From Halicephalobus mephisto (Eukaryota; Nematoda; Chromadorea; Rhabditida; Panagrolaimidae), in the NCBI GenBank assembly GCA_009193035.1, contig SWDT01000016.1:558001-622000 (forward strand): a stretch of DNA of 64,000 bases, read 5' to 3'. Of the stretch, positions 12,301 through 24,963 are shown piece after piece (the first letter of the stretch is position 1; every line of letters starts with the position of its first letter). Under the pieces are notes generated by a model. The model was not told the DNA's origin. It did no database searches and was given only the letters and a program-made list of their open reading frames with translations. Both the position numbers and the translations under genes were made by a program.

Positions 12301-14200
12301 TGCTTCCAGAAGGTTCATAGATCGGTATTTCAAAAACGTATCTGGAGCTTCATTCAGACAATCATATATCAATCTCGCGTTCTGAACCTTCTCTGTAAGT
12401 AATGGATTATCTAGTTCAGTCACAGCCAATTCCGCAATATTAAGAAGCATCCCTTGAGCCTCGGAGTCCACCGATTTGGAAGATAAACATTCTTGAACAA
12501 CCCAATTTTTATCTCTGACTTTTTTGAGTACGTTGACGAGACTTTCATCAATCTCAGATCCAGAATCCAGCCATTGCTGTTTAAAAATTAAATCCATGTC
12601 AAAGTCCTTGTCTGTTCCTGCTAATTTCTCTGCTTCTGTGTACTCCTTCTTTGAGAGCTAAAAATAATAATTATTGTTAATCTGATATAGCTAAACTTAC
12701 AAGTTTCTTGACATATTGAAGCAAGGACACAGTCTTCACTCGATATATAGAATACTGAAATAGCCTTTCATACTCCGCTCTGACGTCCTCCATTGGCTGT
12801 CCTACTACTGCTCCACTGAGGACCTTGATCCATTTGTAGATGAAAGTCAGTCTGAACAGAGTAAAAAACCAAAATTGATTGACGTAATCGTTGTCGCTGA
12901 CTAGAGTTCCTGGAGAAGATAATTCTTTTTCAGCAAGGGCAAAGACTTCATCTTGTACACTTGGGAACAGTTTCTCGCAATTGGGGATTGCTGTTCCTTG
13001 AAGATCCCCACTTAGGTACTCCTTGAAAAATAGGGCAATTTCTTCTTGCATGATCAATCCGTTCTTGTGAAGAACAGCCATTTCGTTGTCATCAGTGAAA
13101 ATAGCCTGGACAAATTTGGCTTCTGGAATAACTTCTTCACCACTGATGACTTGTAGAAGACGAAGATCAAAGTTAAAGAGTAACATATCGCCTCTACTTG
13201 TTACTGCTAAGATTTGATCGTAATCCAAACTGGTATCTATCGAAACAACAACAGCTCGACGTTCACTGAAGAAAGGGAACCAGGACGTCCATGATGACTT
13301 CTGTTCAGGAACAACCTTCTTAACAACCTGCTCATATCGGTATTCAAAGAGAGCTAATCCAACGTCGGTGAATTCTGTGGATTCGTCGACAGATTTGTCT
13401 GCTTGGTATTCAGTAGAGACGACTAAGAAATGCTTGGATGGAATGTAAGTGAAGCAATACGACCTCGGAAGACTCAGTTTCTGGGTACAAAGCGGTTCAA
13501 ACATGTTTCCTCTTCTGTAAGTTAATAAACAATCAAATTTAACAAAACAACCAAAAAACTCACTTTAGTCTGTAAACCGAGAACTTAGAATGAAGCTGCA
13601 GGATATAAGCAATATCATATGTCTCTGCATCAGTACCCGCAGTCGTTCTAATTTGGGAAATAATCCTTCTAGCGTCAAAGGAGTCGTCTCCAAGGGTAAT
13701 CGAGAAACAATAAACTCCGGTTGATTCAAAAACGTCCAAAACCGCGGTGCTTCTTGTCGACAACAACAAATTCTGAGAACTAGACCATTCCAGAAGACAG
13801 TATTCCGGATGATGATCATGCAGCACTGAAAATGAATAAATATAAAATACAATAAGATTGGGATTAAGAAGGAGATTTACCTCTCAATCTGCACTTGGCA
13901 ACGATCGAATCCTCCTTTAAACCATATAATTCTAATTCTCTACTAGGCGTTATTACTGCTAGTAATTGGTTTTTTCTGAAGTTATCAATGAACAAAATCG
14001 AAAATTTTATATAAAAAGTCTTACAAACTCAAGGCAAACTTGGTCGAACACTTGAATTTTTCCTTGAAGCAGTCATTTGGAAGCCCAGGGAATTCTGTAG
14101 GATCAATAATATTAGTAGAACTCGCTTCAACTAATCTGTTCCTCTGCCGGAATCTGTTGTTGCCAATGGGCTCGTAATCAACGTGATTCTGGAGCGACAT
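9340..14200 (-). CDS. smgl-1: NBAS / SMGL-1 homologue (NRZ tethering complex, NMD-linked)
   Basis: Eight exons (14025-14200, 13881-13975, 13564-13825, 12701-13514, 11776-12657, 11141-11733, 10613-11096, 9340-10254) join without a frame break to 1406 residues. NBAS works with ZW10 and RINT1 in Golgi-to-ER retrograde tethering and is tied to nonsense-mediated decay; the C. elegans homologue is SMGL-1. The N-terminal part (about 1-440) matches the NBAS beta-propeller region, with LLAVITPSRELEL and the following STGVYCFS strand. The clearest match is the segment after residue 450 (KKEYTEAEKLAG, DLIFKQQWLDSG, KNWVVQECL), which aligns with NBAS EEYEEALSLA, DLVYQRQW and SWVLHECL. A helical Sec39-type region follows. 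The tail after about residue 1240 is acidic and Lys/Glu-rich. It is far shorter than human NBAS (2371). The ATG at 14200 is chosen; an in-frame upstream ATG at 14242 adds a Cys-rich 14 residues. A short exon in the last intron cannot be excluded. Confidence 0.85.
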
Positions 14201-15015
14201 TGTGGATTCTACAAACTGACAACAAACTGCACAATTGTGCAACGAGTTCTTCTGGCGAAACGTCCTGAATGTCGGTTTCGAAATTTTTCATTCAAAACAG
14301 AAAATTAGCCCAGATTAGGAAGTGCTGAATTTCATCTATTTATTCACTTTTTTTATTATATTTAAAGTAAATGAAGTAAGCACGTCTTGATCTCAGTATC
14401 TAGTTGTTTAATTACACTCTTTGATCACGTTATTCTTTGGGGAATCACTTATTGAAAAATGTTACTTGTTTATATCATTTTTCTTTATTCTTACTAGTCT
14501 TTCCTCTTCGATTCTTCTGAAAAATACCAAAATCCTATTGTAATTTACTTCCAAGAGTCTTAAGGGATCTTTAAGAATGTGAGAATGAATTAAGACATCG
14601 AATTCAAAATTTGTGTTTTTAAGAACTAGTCAACACTCAAATGTATTTCGGTCATGTAGTCTATTTAAAATTTTAATTGTTAAATTGATGAAAATTCCAT
14701 ATTTTAGGAAGTAATTCTCTAAAATAAAAATATTGGTCGAATAATATACTTATGCTGAGGTCTGTAAAAAGATCGACATCAAAAATCAATTTGAATTTTC
14801 GCACCATAGGACAAGTCGGTCTAATGTTGCGAGCAAATTGCCGATTTTGAAATCATAAACAGAACTATAAATATGACAACCGATCTGCTTAAATACCCAT
14901 TTATATGCTCTTGTTAAATACAGAACTACTCGTTTATACTTAAAAAACAATATTCTCAATAATGGATTTATGAAATCTAAAGAACCTAATCTCGGAAATG
15001 TAATTTTCTGCTACA
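14201..15015. other. Intergenic, no gene seen
   Basis: This stretch is AT-rich with no splice-supported frame. It holds the promoter side of the NBAS homologue and the 3' side of chemoreceptor copy A. Confidence 0.5.
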
Positions 15016-16527
15016 TTAAGAAAGAACACACATCTTAATCTTCTTGAATAAATTCTTAGCCTTTTGTCGATACTCAGGGACACTGATCAAGGTACAGATG
15101 GTGGTTACTGTAGGAGCACATTCAAGCATAGCGAGAAATGGGAGTATATACGGGATATTCAACACACTAAACAGGACGATCATGCTGAACGGAATGAGTA
15201 GCATGAGGAAGTGGGAAGTCAATTGGACTATCATGGTGTTCTGAAGTCCTCGATACATTTTGTTCCGGTACTTGTGCATGCCATCATTGTTGAGGTAATT
15301 AACTACTTTGTAATTGAAATATATGGCAGAAACTAGGCTTATTGTTTGAAGGAGAGATATACCCACGTAAGCAATAAAGCAATAAGGAAACTGAAAAGAT
15401 CTGTATGAGTCATGCAGATGAAATGGTTATTTTTAATCGTTAATGAGGAGATAAAATTGTTTTATCTAAATAATCCCTGATGTTTTATTAATTATTGAAG
15501 AAGATAATCAACGTAGAACTCCTTTGTATCACAGGAACAAATTCATATGAAATGATTTTATATTACTATTCTAAAGCCATTTCACAATGCTTTCGGTTCG
15601 TCCGAACTACGGTGTAATTTGAAGGAACAGACCTGATTGTTGGATCTTAATCCCAATATTAACAATAATTACCGTAAAACCTCTAATAGAAGGGCACCTC
15701 CAATAGACGGGCACCATTTTTAAAGAGTTGAACAATAGACGGGCAGCACTTCTATTAGAGGTTTTACGGTATATATTATTTCGGCTTCTTAACTTTGTTT
15801 AAACTTTTTATTTCCTGCTACAATTTTTGAAATAAAATTTATTTTTTATTAAAAAAGAAAAAAGTATTGAAAATTATAATAAAACAAAAATTGAATAATC
15901 AAATTTGTTTTTTTAACATATTATCCAGACCATAATGTGATCAATTTATTATTTTATATTATTACTTACGATCTTTGCTGCAGCAAAATTCCAATATCTG
16001 CCTTTAGAATTGCCCCTTAAATACGGTTTCATTTGCATGTATGCTAGTTCTGGTGGAGAAACTTCAAAGGCCATGTAAAATAAAGCTAGAATCCCCATTT
16101 CATATACAAGCAGAAAACAATATAGTAATATGCGAAAAGACGTAGGGACGGTTCTCTTTTTGCAAATCAACGAATATCTAACGTAAAAAGGAATGAATAC
16201 AACGAAGATACACATATCTGTGGCAAAAATCATCACTATTATAATATATTTGGTAATTTTATGATTCAACTCATAATCAAAGGAGTTTATTATGCAGATA
16301 ACGTATCCGTCTTTGTATTCGCAGTTAAGTCTGATTAGTGCTGTGATTACCGAATACAGCAAGTCAAAGAAACTGTTGCTTGCAACAGCGAAGAAATAGC
16401 CTTCGATCGTTTTAGCGATTTTAGAAAATAAAATTATACACATAAAGAAGATGATGAGAACTATCCCGAAATAAGAAACATATGTTACGGTAGTCAGAAT
16501 TACCTCAGTCAGAATATCAGTAGCCAT
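15016..16527 (-). CDS. Str-superfamily chemoreceptor-like GPCR, copy A
   Basis: Two exons (15970-16527 and 15016-15390) give 310 residues with about seven hydrophobic segments, the size of nematode serpentine chemoreceptors. These are expressed mostly in sensory neurons and detect small molecules; the ligand here is unknown. Visible marks are an aromatic/basic motif after TM3 (VVFIPFYVRYSL), like the YRY region of Str-type receptors, and a TM7 ending TICTLISVPEYR, like the PxxYR end of the superfamily. The subfamily (str, srd or srj type) cannot be settled. Exon 1 is 558 nt, exactly as in copy B at 61219-62639, and the splice position is identical. The intron (15391-15969) carries a MITE. The start is the ATG at 16527. 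Confidence 0.85.
15670..15771. mobile_element. Short MITE with ~23-bp terminal inverted repeats
   Basis: The ends are perfect inverted repeats starting TACCGTAAAACCTCTAAT. The element is about 102 bp and contains internal AATAGACGGGCA repeats. It has no coding capacity. It lies inside the intron of chemoreceptor copy A, and the outermost TA could be a mariner-type target site. Confidence 0.8.
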
Positions 16528-17633
16528 CTGCGAAAAGGACTTGTACCGTTTTGAAAGTTAATTATATAGTTTTGAAGCGGAAAAGGTAGATTAAAATAGG
16601 ACGATTATTATAGTATAGTAATTATTGTATAATGAGTTTTGTGGGCAGGATAGCTAATATCGACTTAGTAAAGTGATTATTGATTTGAACTCTAGAGAGT
16701 ACACATCACAGATAATTAAGCATCACTACAAGCAGATTAAACTTTAAGAAGTCGATATTGCTGCGAATCTGAAAGTCTCCAATATCGAATTGACTCCGAA
16801 CTAGACTAACTAGCTTGAATTTGTATTTCGCCAAAATTGTACCTAGCTTTAACATCTAATAACTGTTTTCAAAGATCAATAATTGCTCTTCATCATAACT
16901 GACTTCAAGAAACATCCGTTTCCTCTTAATCCTCGATATACAATAAATTAACAGAGATTCTATCTTTATTAATGGAAATCTCACAATAAACAGTGCTTGC
17001 AGCTACAGATAAATGGATATTAGACCAACTATATCAATCCTCCAATGTTCGAAATTATAGACTATCCTTTTGTGTAGTTAATAAGGGAAAAAACTATTCG
17101 ATGTGATGTTGCGGAACAATTGACATTTTACTTTGTAGATTATTAGCTACAGATTGAAAATGTATGTTTACTCCTTTTTAAATATCTTCGAGAGCGGAAA
17201 ATCGAACAAATATGCGATATTCATTACAACAAGCGACAGAACAAAAAGACGTTCATTTACTTATTTGTTGAATTACCAATTGTCTATTTTCGGAAGATTT
17301 ATTTTTTGTTTGAACTTTGCTAAATTTAGTAATTCTTTTCATTATTAGGTGTACTTTGCGAGTTAATTACAGTGGCCTAGCTGTTGTTCCAAAAAAGTAA
17401 CCATAAATAAAGAAAATGAGAATCTAGGGTTTCTAAACTCTAACGTCTCAAAAAGACGTTTAACAAAATTGAATTATAAATTCTGAATGCGCTATTCACT
17501 ATCTTCAAATTAATATATGAATGAGGTCAAAGGGCACCTCGACCAGAGTATTTTCTTTTATGAAAGAACCAAGGACTCTGACAAAATTGAATCACAAATT
17601 ACTTGCATGAAGATGAAAATTTGCAGAGTTGAT

Positions 17634-17656
17634 AATAATAATAATAATAATAATAA
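17634..17656. repeat. (ATA)n microsatellite
   Basis: About seven to eight uninterrupted ATA units. Confidence 0.9.
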
Positions 17657-20600
17657 ACTATTGTTCGAATAAAAATCAATTTAGTAATTCAGTGTAATTT
17701 GCAGTACAGATTTCGAATGATTTTTAAGTTAATGTACATCATCACTTTGTCCTTATAATAATGTAATAATGTAATGCAAAAATTTTTATATACATGAATA
17801 TCGTTAGCGATAAAGTGTTTCTCGAGAATATACCACAAATATGCATAAAAAGTTTAAAAACAGTTATAATTTGTCTACTTTTTAGCCTTTTCATGCGTAT
17901 TACATATATTTTTAAAAAACTATTTATAATCGTGTACAAAATCGTTTAAGAAGCAGTTTAAAGTAGATTTGAGCGTGACAGCATTCGAAACTTGGGGACT
18001 AGGAAATTTCTGAAAAGTACACTTTCCATATTTGCAATTCTCTTGTATTTTCCAGAAATAACATTTCTAAGAATTCCGCTGTCAATTAGTAATGAGTGTA
18101 TTTTATTAGTACAAGAACAAATGATGACGCGTACTTCACATAGGAATCACATGAAAGTTGTATGACATATGCCGATGGTAGCATTGTGAAATCGAATTTC
18201 ATTTACATAATGACTCATGCTTTATTCATTGTATAAATTTCTACCTTTATCCAAGCAACCTGAAATTGCACCTCTCCAAAGTCCTCGATTTTGTGAAGTA
18301 ATTACTGTTGAAAAAATAAATTTAATGATTGAATTTTGTTCTTTGGCATTACGATAATCTTACGTAAGTTCAGCACAATTTAACTTGAACTTGTTATTCT
18401 CTGAAAACTTTTTAAAGTTAAATTTGTACTTTTCTTTATTTATAAAATATGAAAAATTTTTTAAAATTATTTCGATTTTGTTGAAAATTACGTCAAAAGC
18501 AATGAGATAATTATGTGATTCAGAACCGAAATTAAATAATCGGATTTGTTCGTTCAATAAACTTATCAAATTTTATTTAATTATGGAATTTACACTAATA
18601 TCGAAAACATAACAAATTGATTATTGCATATTAGTTAAGACTTGTTCATATTGATTAAAATGAATTATTGCAGCTTTTCTCGATGAAAGAGCCCCTTAAA
18701 TCCATCTAGACTTGATTTTCGTCATAATCTAATCCACATGAACAAATTCCTCGTTTCACGTGAAGTCTCGTTTCAAAAAAAACTAAAAAGCAATTCGAAA
18801 AAAATTATTTACAAACCGCAAAAAATCAGTTGCACTGGTTTTTGCTCTTCGGGGGGATTTGTCTTTTGACAAATAACGAACAGAAAATCACCCCACCTAA
18901 GGCTTTGGTTTATTTTAGTTATTTTTAAATCATCTTTGTTCAGTCAAAAATGATTGATCTTTCAGCCTCAAGTAATAAGTTTTGGAAAATTACATAGGAA
19001 AATATTCAAAATTAGAAGTTTGACATCATAGTAGAGGATGAGTTGAAAGGTATTAGAAAATTGTAATAGTAGGGACGAAATTACATGAAACAGTAATCGT
19101 TATTAAGAAGTACGTAGAGAGGGGAATTATAAGAAGAAGATATACCTTGAAGATAAAGTTCGTATTTGTACTTTCTTACTGTTGATATTTTCTAGTTTCA
19201 GAACTTTCTGCAACATGGTCATTTGATATGTAAAATCTTCTTTGTCTAATTCCCTCAGGCAGGGTCTTTTTTCAACTTGAACTCTTCCAAAGACCAACAA
19301 ATTTAGTATCGTAACAACTATTGAAGATTTTCAAATTTCTTTAACTTTTCAAAAGCCTTCAAAAAATACTTTTTAAAATTACCATATAATGTTAATTTTT
19401 CTTGAATCCCTAAATTGCTCCAATCCACATTATTTCTTTTTATTTCTCAAAAATTGCTGAAGCTGTTTCAGTTTTGACATTCACGTGCCAGTTTTCGAAA
19501 TTCACGTGCCTTCGAGCCTTGCAAACAAAATTTGCCATTGCCAGAGGGAAAGCAGAAAGACCGACTTTTCCGACACAAAACGACGGGTGTCCTTTTTTGG
19601 ACATGTACAACTTCCCGAGGATTTTGTATTTATTTTTTATTTTTTAAATTAATACTGATTCGAAATTTTTCCTTAAGGTATCCATAGGCCAGAACACAAA
19701 ACATTTTCGAAATTAATTATCCATCACTAGTTGTCTGTCGATATCTTGTGAGGATGTTCATTAATTACTCCTCGAGCATGTGATCCTTGTCCTTTGCCCT
19801 CAGGCAGCGTCATCAATGATAAATTGGTCTCTGTTTAAATCTTGTTAAATTTTTGCAAATGTTTCGCCCCCAGATATCCAAAAATCGGATTTTTGCCAAC
19901 AACGTTAGGCTGAAGAATTCATGAATAATTACTTTTTCTTTGTTTGAGTTTGTTTTGGGTTTTTTTTTCGAATATAATGAAAAAAATACAATAAAGAAAT
20001 GAAATTAAAGAAAACGGCGATTTTGGACTTTGCTCTTTGGTATTTGTTTTTAAATAATTTGGTGAAAGAAGGGTCAGATGGGCTCCAGAATGTTGAATCC
20101 AAAACACAATACCCTTGGGGTTCTGTTAAGAGGGTTATTCATGAGAAAACTGAAGTATGGGTGGAGTTCTGGGATTTAGAAGGGATTAACTAACTAGTGA
20201 GCATCTTTACTTTTGAAAGATTTAAAAAAATTTGAATTTCTTTCACGATTAATCATGCTAGATTTTTTCAGAAACTTTTGAATTTTTAAAATTCCGTGAA
20301 AATTTCTAATTTCTTTCAAAATTGGAAATTTTTAAATCAAATATTTTGAGAATTTAGAAAAATATTATTGAATTTGCATTAAAGTAATTTTGTAAAAGCA
20401 GTAATTTTTGATTTTTGCAAAACTATGATTATTTTCCAAAGAGAATTCCAAGTAAATTCAGCTTCATTAATTGCTGTCAGTAAATAAGCCGTAAAGTCTA
20501 GTTAACATAATTCGAAACTCGTGCTTTTTTCAGACAGAGCAGAAAAAAGTTCGGAGACTAGTCACGTTGGTTTTTTCAAAGTTCGAAAGGAAATCCAATA

Positions 20601-22304
20601 AAATTTAACTGTTTTAGTGATTTAATTTTTTTCGAATGTAAATTCCACTTGTATTCTGTCATAATTTATTTAAATATTTTCTCGAAAATCAACGATCTGT
20701 TCCGTCTTCATTTTTTCAAGAACAGCTGACACCATTAAGCTCGAAATAAAATAAAAAATTTTCTTCGAAAATCCCAAGTTTTTACTAAAAAATCATCGTT
20801 TTTTTATTTTACGTACAATTTTTAATTAAAATTTTCCAAAATATATTGTCATAGATTATCCCATTTTTTCCATCAATCAACTTTTTTATTTTTTTTAATT
20901 TTTAATTTTTTTTTAAATTTTTAAATTTTTAAAAATTTTTTAAAATTTTAAAAATTTTAAAAATTTTTTTTAATTTTTTTAATTTTTTTTAATTTTTTTA
21001 AAATTTTTGAGACAATTGGCGTAAACTGCTGATGAATGATGAAAACCAAATTTTACATTGATAAGCAAAATTTAATTTTTTGATCTTCAATCACTTGACC
21101 TCTTAATTTGTGTCTTGAGAGAAAATTAATGATAATTGTCTTTTTTTTGTTTAAAATTTTGACAAACACGTGACTGTTTGATTCGTCCCAAATTTGACCC
21201 ATCTGTCAGGGAATTTTTTCCATCACAGTCCCGGTTTTGGGAATCTGGCCGCAATCAGCAGAAACAGCCGTCACATGAGCGTTCTTGTCGGGAAAAAGCA
21301 CGAGGAGTTTTGACTACGTGATACAACAGACATTGGATCGGATTTATTTGTAAAAATAAAATTGGAATGTGTTTTCAGCACACCATCACAATAAAAAATA
21401 ACAAAATACGAATTTTCTGTTCAAGGTCCAAAGTAGAGAAAAATAATTTTAAATATATTTTTAGCATTACTTCTAATTTCCAAAATTTTAAAAAAAAATT
21501 TTAATTTTCTTTCAAAATCCGAATTTGGGAAAAATATTCGTTTATTTAAAAAAATAATTTTTTAAGACTCGTCTGATTGTCAAAGTTGTTTTAAAAATTC
21601 CAGTCAAGACACTGATCAGTAAAAATTGTAAATTTCTTTTTAGGACCTAAAAACGAAAAAAATAAATATTTATATTTGAAAAAAATCAAAATTGTTTTAT
21701 GTCCAAATATTGAAAGTTTAAATTTCCACTCAGGACTTAGATTTACTGTAATTTGTTGTTTAATAAGTAATTTTTGTTTTTTTTGAGCGACTTTCGGCAA
21801 AATAAAAATCAATTTCAAATATCACTGTTCTCTGATTGAAAAACTGTATTTTGTTTATGTTTCCCCTCGAAAACAACCCTATCCTGGTGATCAAAGTTTC
21901 TTTACCCCAGAAACAAAACACAATAACATCCGATCCGTCCCACGACCTTTATCCTTTTATCAAAGTACAAAGCTAGTCATCAGACCGTCCCGAAATCCAC
22001 CTGATTCACGGTTAAAATTCTTTATACACTTGGATTATTTTTTAAATTTTTTTAGAAGGAAGAATGCCCATGCTGGTTTTCATTTGAATCGATCTATCAC
22101 AGATGTCAGTAAAAACTGGCCTGGTCCCAAAGCAGATAGTTCTGGGCCGTTAACGTTATCTAGAATTGTTTGTTGCTCACATTAAAGTCACGTTTTTGTA
22201 CGTGATAAGCATTGTGTACAACTTGTCTACTTTTAATTCTAGAAAAAATACATCTTTGATCAGAAGTCATCAAGATTGCCGGTCTCGGTGATTCGTTGAT
22301 GAAC

Positions 22305-22400
22305 AAATTATTAAAAAAATAATTTTCAATTTTCAATAAATTATCAAAAAAAATAATTTTCAATTTTCAATAAATTATCAAAAAAAATAATTTTCAATTC
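22305..22400. repeat. Tandem repeat, ~36-bp unit, three copies
   Basis: The unit contains AAATAATTTTCAATTTTC followed by AATAAATTATCAAA. It occurs three times in direct orientation, the last copy diverging. Confidence 0.8.
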
Positions 22401-22848
22401 TCAAAATTTCAAATTTAAAAACTTTTTTAAAACAAAAGTTAATTTTAAAGGTCCTAAAAAGAAAAATATACAGTAAAATGTTTTAGTTTTTTGTACAATT
22501 GTTACAAATTGTAATTTTTTAAAATTTCATGAAATATTACTTTTTTAAAAATGAAAGTTCTGTCTTGAAGAAAATAACATTCCAGGTCTTGGCGCGAAAT
22601 CCCCATGGATGTCGAAATCTCATCAGGAGATCCATTGTTTAATGAAAAAGTTACGTTTTGCACTTTTGCACATCTTGACGTGCGTTTTTGTGTTGATCAA
22701 GAAAGGGGCTTTTCTCTTTTTCTTGATTTTTGACTTATCCACAGTGTCAACAACGCCAACCTGTCTGAAGAACACCCAATTTCTAGAACTTGTCATTTGT
22801 TTTGTTGATTATTCTTTGTTTAAGATCATATAATGATCTTTCGGAGGT

Positions 22849-22905
22849 TCCTTTAGTTGTCCGGATAATCGTTAATTCCTTTAGTTGTCCGGATAATTGT
22901 TAATT
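22849..22905. repeat. Tandem duplication, ~28-bp unit
   Basis: The unit TTCCTTTAGTTGTCCGGATA plus a following ATCGTTAA occurs twice head to tail with one mismatch. Confidence 0.85.
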
Positions 22906-23940
22906 TGTCTCCGATAAAAAAGAAAAAACTAGATTAGTTTGGTCTGTAGCCCGGAGATAAGTGCAGATTAAGGTTAGGCCATTCGGGTCATGACGGAAAG
23001 CGTAAATTAAGTTACCTTCATGTCTGAAATATACGTGATTTTTGCTGTTTATTGGAGACAGAAATTTCGACATTTTCGGTGGCCTTGAGGAATCTATATA
23101 TGTAGTGATAAAAATCCGAAAAGTTGACACTCGTTGATGATTCATTACCGTAATTTTAATTTTAAAACTACTCTGACGTCTAGACCTTAGAGATCAAAAT
23201 TTCAAGAGCTAAATTTTTATCTCCCGGTCATAGTCCTTTTTTTATCTGGTAATTTCCCAGATAACCATGTGTTTTGATAACGATGAAGACTCTAAGATCG
23301 ATTTCTTCCGAATTTCATCAAATCGACTATTTCATAATAAAAAAAATACTATAAAAAACTCTATAAATCAGACTTTTTTACTTTTAAAATCACCCCATTC
23401 TTTTTTAAAAAGTAAAAAAAAATCTTTTTTGATCTTTCGTCATTCAAGTTTTTATCAACCATGTTTCGAAACGTTCTAATTCCGTTTTATCCTTTTTGAA
23501 TTTCCTAAAAATACTGTTTTTTGACCAAGAGAAGCCAAAGCAGTAGTTTAGTCCTTTGGAAAGCTCCCACGCCCCGCGATGCTTGTCTGAAATTCACGTG
23601 GACCATTCCAGCTGTCGCTCCGCCTAGCGAAAGATTCGACAGCGCTCAGTTGATTCGTCTGAGAGTTTAAAATCTACCTGTTCGTCTTTGTGATTTCATT
23701 CAAAACTAACTATTTCCTCTAAGCTTACGTAAAAAATAAAAATAAAAACAAAATTCCAAATAAAATAACAATAATTTCTTTCAAATTTTATAATTTTTTT
23801 GAAAATTCTATCACGAAAAAAATTTTCCAAATTAGTTTTGCAAGAAAAATTGTTTATTTTTGTTGTTGAGAAAGTTTTTTTGAGTTTTTTATATCGTGAT
23901 TATTTTTTTATTCACATTTTAAAAATTCAATTTGTTCTTG

Positions 23941-23943
23941 CAG
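23941..23943 (+). promoter_or_regulatory. 3' splice (possibly trans-splice) site before the phosphatase
   Basis: A T-rich tract ends in CAG four bases before the initiator ATG at 23948. It is either the acceptor of a 5' UTR intron or a spliced-leader acceptor. It supports the chosen start. Confidence 0.5.
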
Positions 23944-23947
23944 AATC

Positions 23948-24631
23948 ATGGCCCCTCTTACTTTCCAAGTGAACACCGAATACGCTCAGATCAGCGAACT
24001 GATTCCTGGACTCTTCATCTGCGGGGTCAGTGCCTTGAATCCTGCCAACATGAAAGCTTTCAACATTCGTCTCATCATCAACGCCACAAATGAAGTCCCG
24101 AATCTCAGAATGCTAGGAGATATTCAGCGGATGAAACTCTGGATCGACGATGTTCCGGAAGAACAAGGACTTGCACCACAACAACTGGAACTGATCGTCG
24201 ATCAAGTCCATGCTAATCTCCAGGATAATTCTCCTGTTCTTGTTCATTGTGTTGCTGGAGTCTCTCGATCCGCTACAGTATGCCTCGCTTACTTGACGAA
24301 ATACCACTGCAGAAGCTTGAGAGAAGCTTATCATCTGATGTGCTCCAAGAGACCAATGGTCCGTCCGAATATCGGATTCTGGAGACAGTTGATTAATTTT
24401 GAGCAGATCGTCAAAGGAATGGCCTCCAGCGTCAGAATCGTCAGAGACGAAGCCCAACCAGACAAGTTGATTCCCGACGTGTACCTGAAGGAAATCATTC
24501 CTGAACGATCCCCGTCTCCAGAAAGAGCTGAACTCGACGAAGGAAGAGAACGACAGCCTTCTGGAAACAGAAACCTCAAATTCCAGCCTGTTCTGGAGCC
24601 CCTGGTGGAGATCGCCGAAGCTGCTGCGTAA
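23948..24631 (+). CDS. Atypical dual-specificity protein phosphatase
   Basis: A single exon of 227 residues. The catalytic signature HCVAGVSRSAT lies at residues 100-110, giving Cys101 and Arg107 of the CX5R loop. The likely general acid is Asp67 or Asp68 in WIDDVPEE. The order IPGLFICGVSAL, then IINATNE, then the signature, then RPNIGFWRQL is typical of small atypical DUSPs (DUSP14/18/21-like) that dephosphorylate phosphotyrosine and phosphothreonine without a MAPK-binding domain. The C-terminal tail (about 170-227) is charged, with the motif SPSP, and is outside the domain. A poly(A) signal AATAAA lies at 24950-24955. The next gene is convergent, with its stop at 24964. Confidence 0.93.
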   Translation: MAPLTFQVNTEYAQISELIPGLFICGVSALNPANMKAFNIRLIINATNEVPNLRMLGDIQRMKLWIDDVPEEQGLAPQQLELIVDQVHANLQDNSPVLVHCVAGVSRSATVCLAYLTKYHCRSLREAYHLMCSKRPMVRPNIGFWRQLINFEQIVKGMASSVRIVRDEAQPDKLIPDVYLKEIIPERSPSPERAELDEGRERQPSGNRNLKFQPVLEPLVEIAEAAA

Positions 24632-24949
24632 CTAAAAAACCAAATCCCATAGACTAAAGAAAACCACTACGGGCACTGTAATCTTCGATGTTTGCTGTAT
24701 ACTAGCTTTGGGGAATACTACACTTTTATCAAGTTTTCGTGGCGGGACCACAGTTCTTTCAATTTTTTATAAAATTAAAAAATTCCTCGTTTCCCACCGC
24801 GAAAACTTCCAGATGATTCTGCCATGTCTTCCTCGATCATGAAGTAACTAATTTGCCGATTATTTAACTCCACTCGGGTCTGCAATTATTTCTTCGGTTG
24901 AATTTCAAAAACTACGGTTGTACTCTGTAAATTGTACTTTTTGTACTGT

Positions 24950-24955
24950 AATAAA
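24950..24955 (+). terminator. Poly(A) signal AATAAA of the phosphatase gene
   Basis: AATAAA lies about 320 bases after the stop codon and 9 bases before the stop codon of the convergent fucosyltransferase. The phosphatase transcript therefore probably ends inside or beside the last exon of the opposite gene. Confidence 0.6.
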
Positions 24956-24963
24956 TGACAAAA

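Larger units (their letters stand above)
16528..23940. other. Long gene-poor region
   Basis: About 7.4 kb without a gene I can support. Open frames of 60-80 codons at 17154-17348, 17742-17939, 18360-18569, 19999-20193, 21591-21818 and 22609-22833 lack conserved motifs or convincing splice context. It contains an (ATA)n microsatellite near 17634-17656, a very A/T-rich homopolymer-like stretch at 20870-21010, ~36-bp tandem repeats at 22305-22400 and a ~28-bp tandem duplication at 22849-22905. Long cis-regulatory DNA for the flanking genes is possible. Confidence 0.5.

Noticed and set aside
19999..20193. 64-codon + strand frame
   Set aside because: No homology-like features, and it lies in gene-poor, A/T-biased DNA.
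22609..22833. Hydrophobic 74-codon + strand frame that could be a small membrane protein
   Set aside because: Low-complexity hydrophobic composition from T-rich DNA, with no start context or neighbours.
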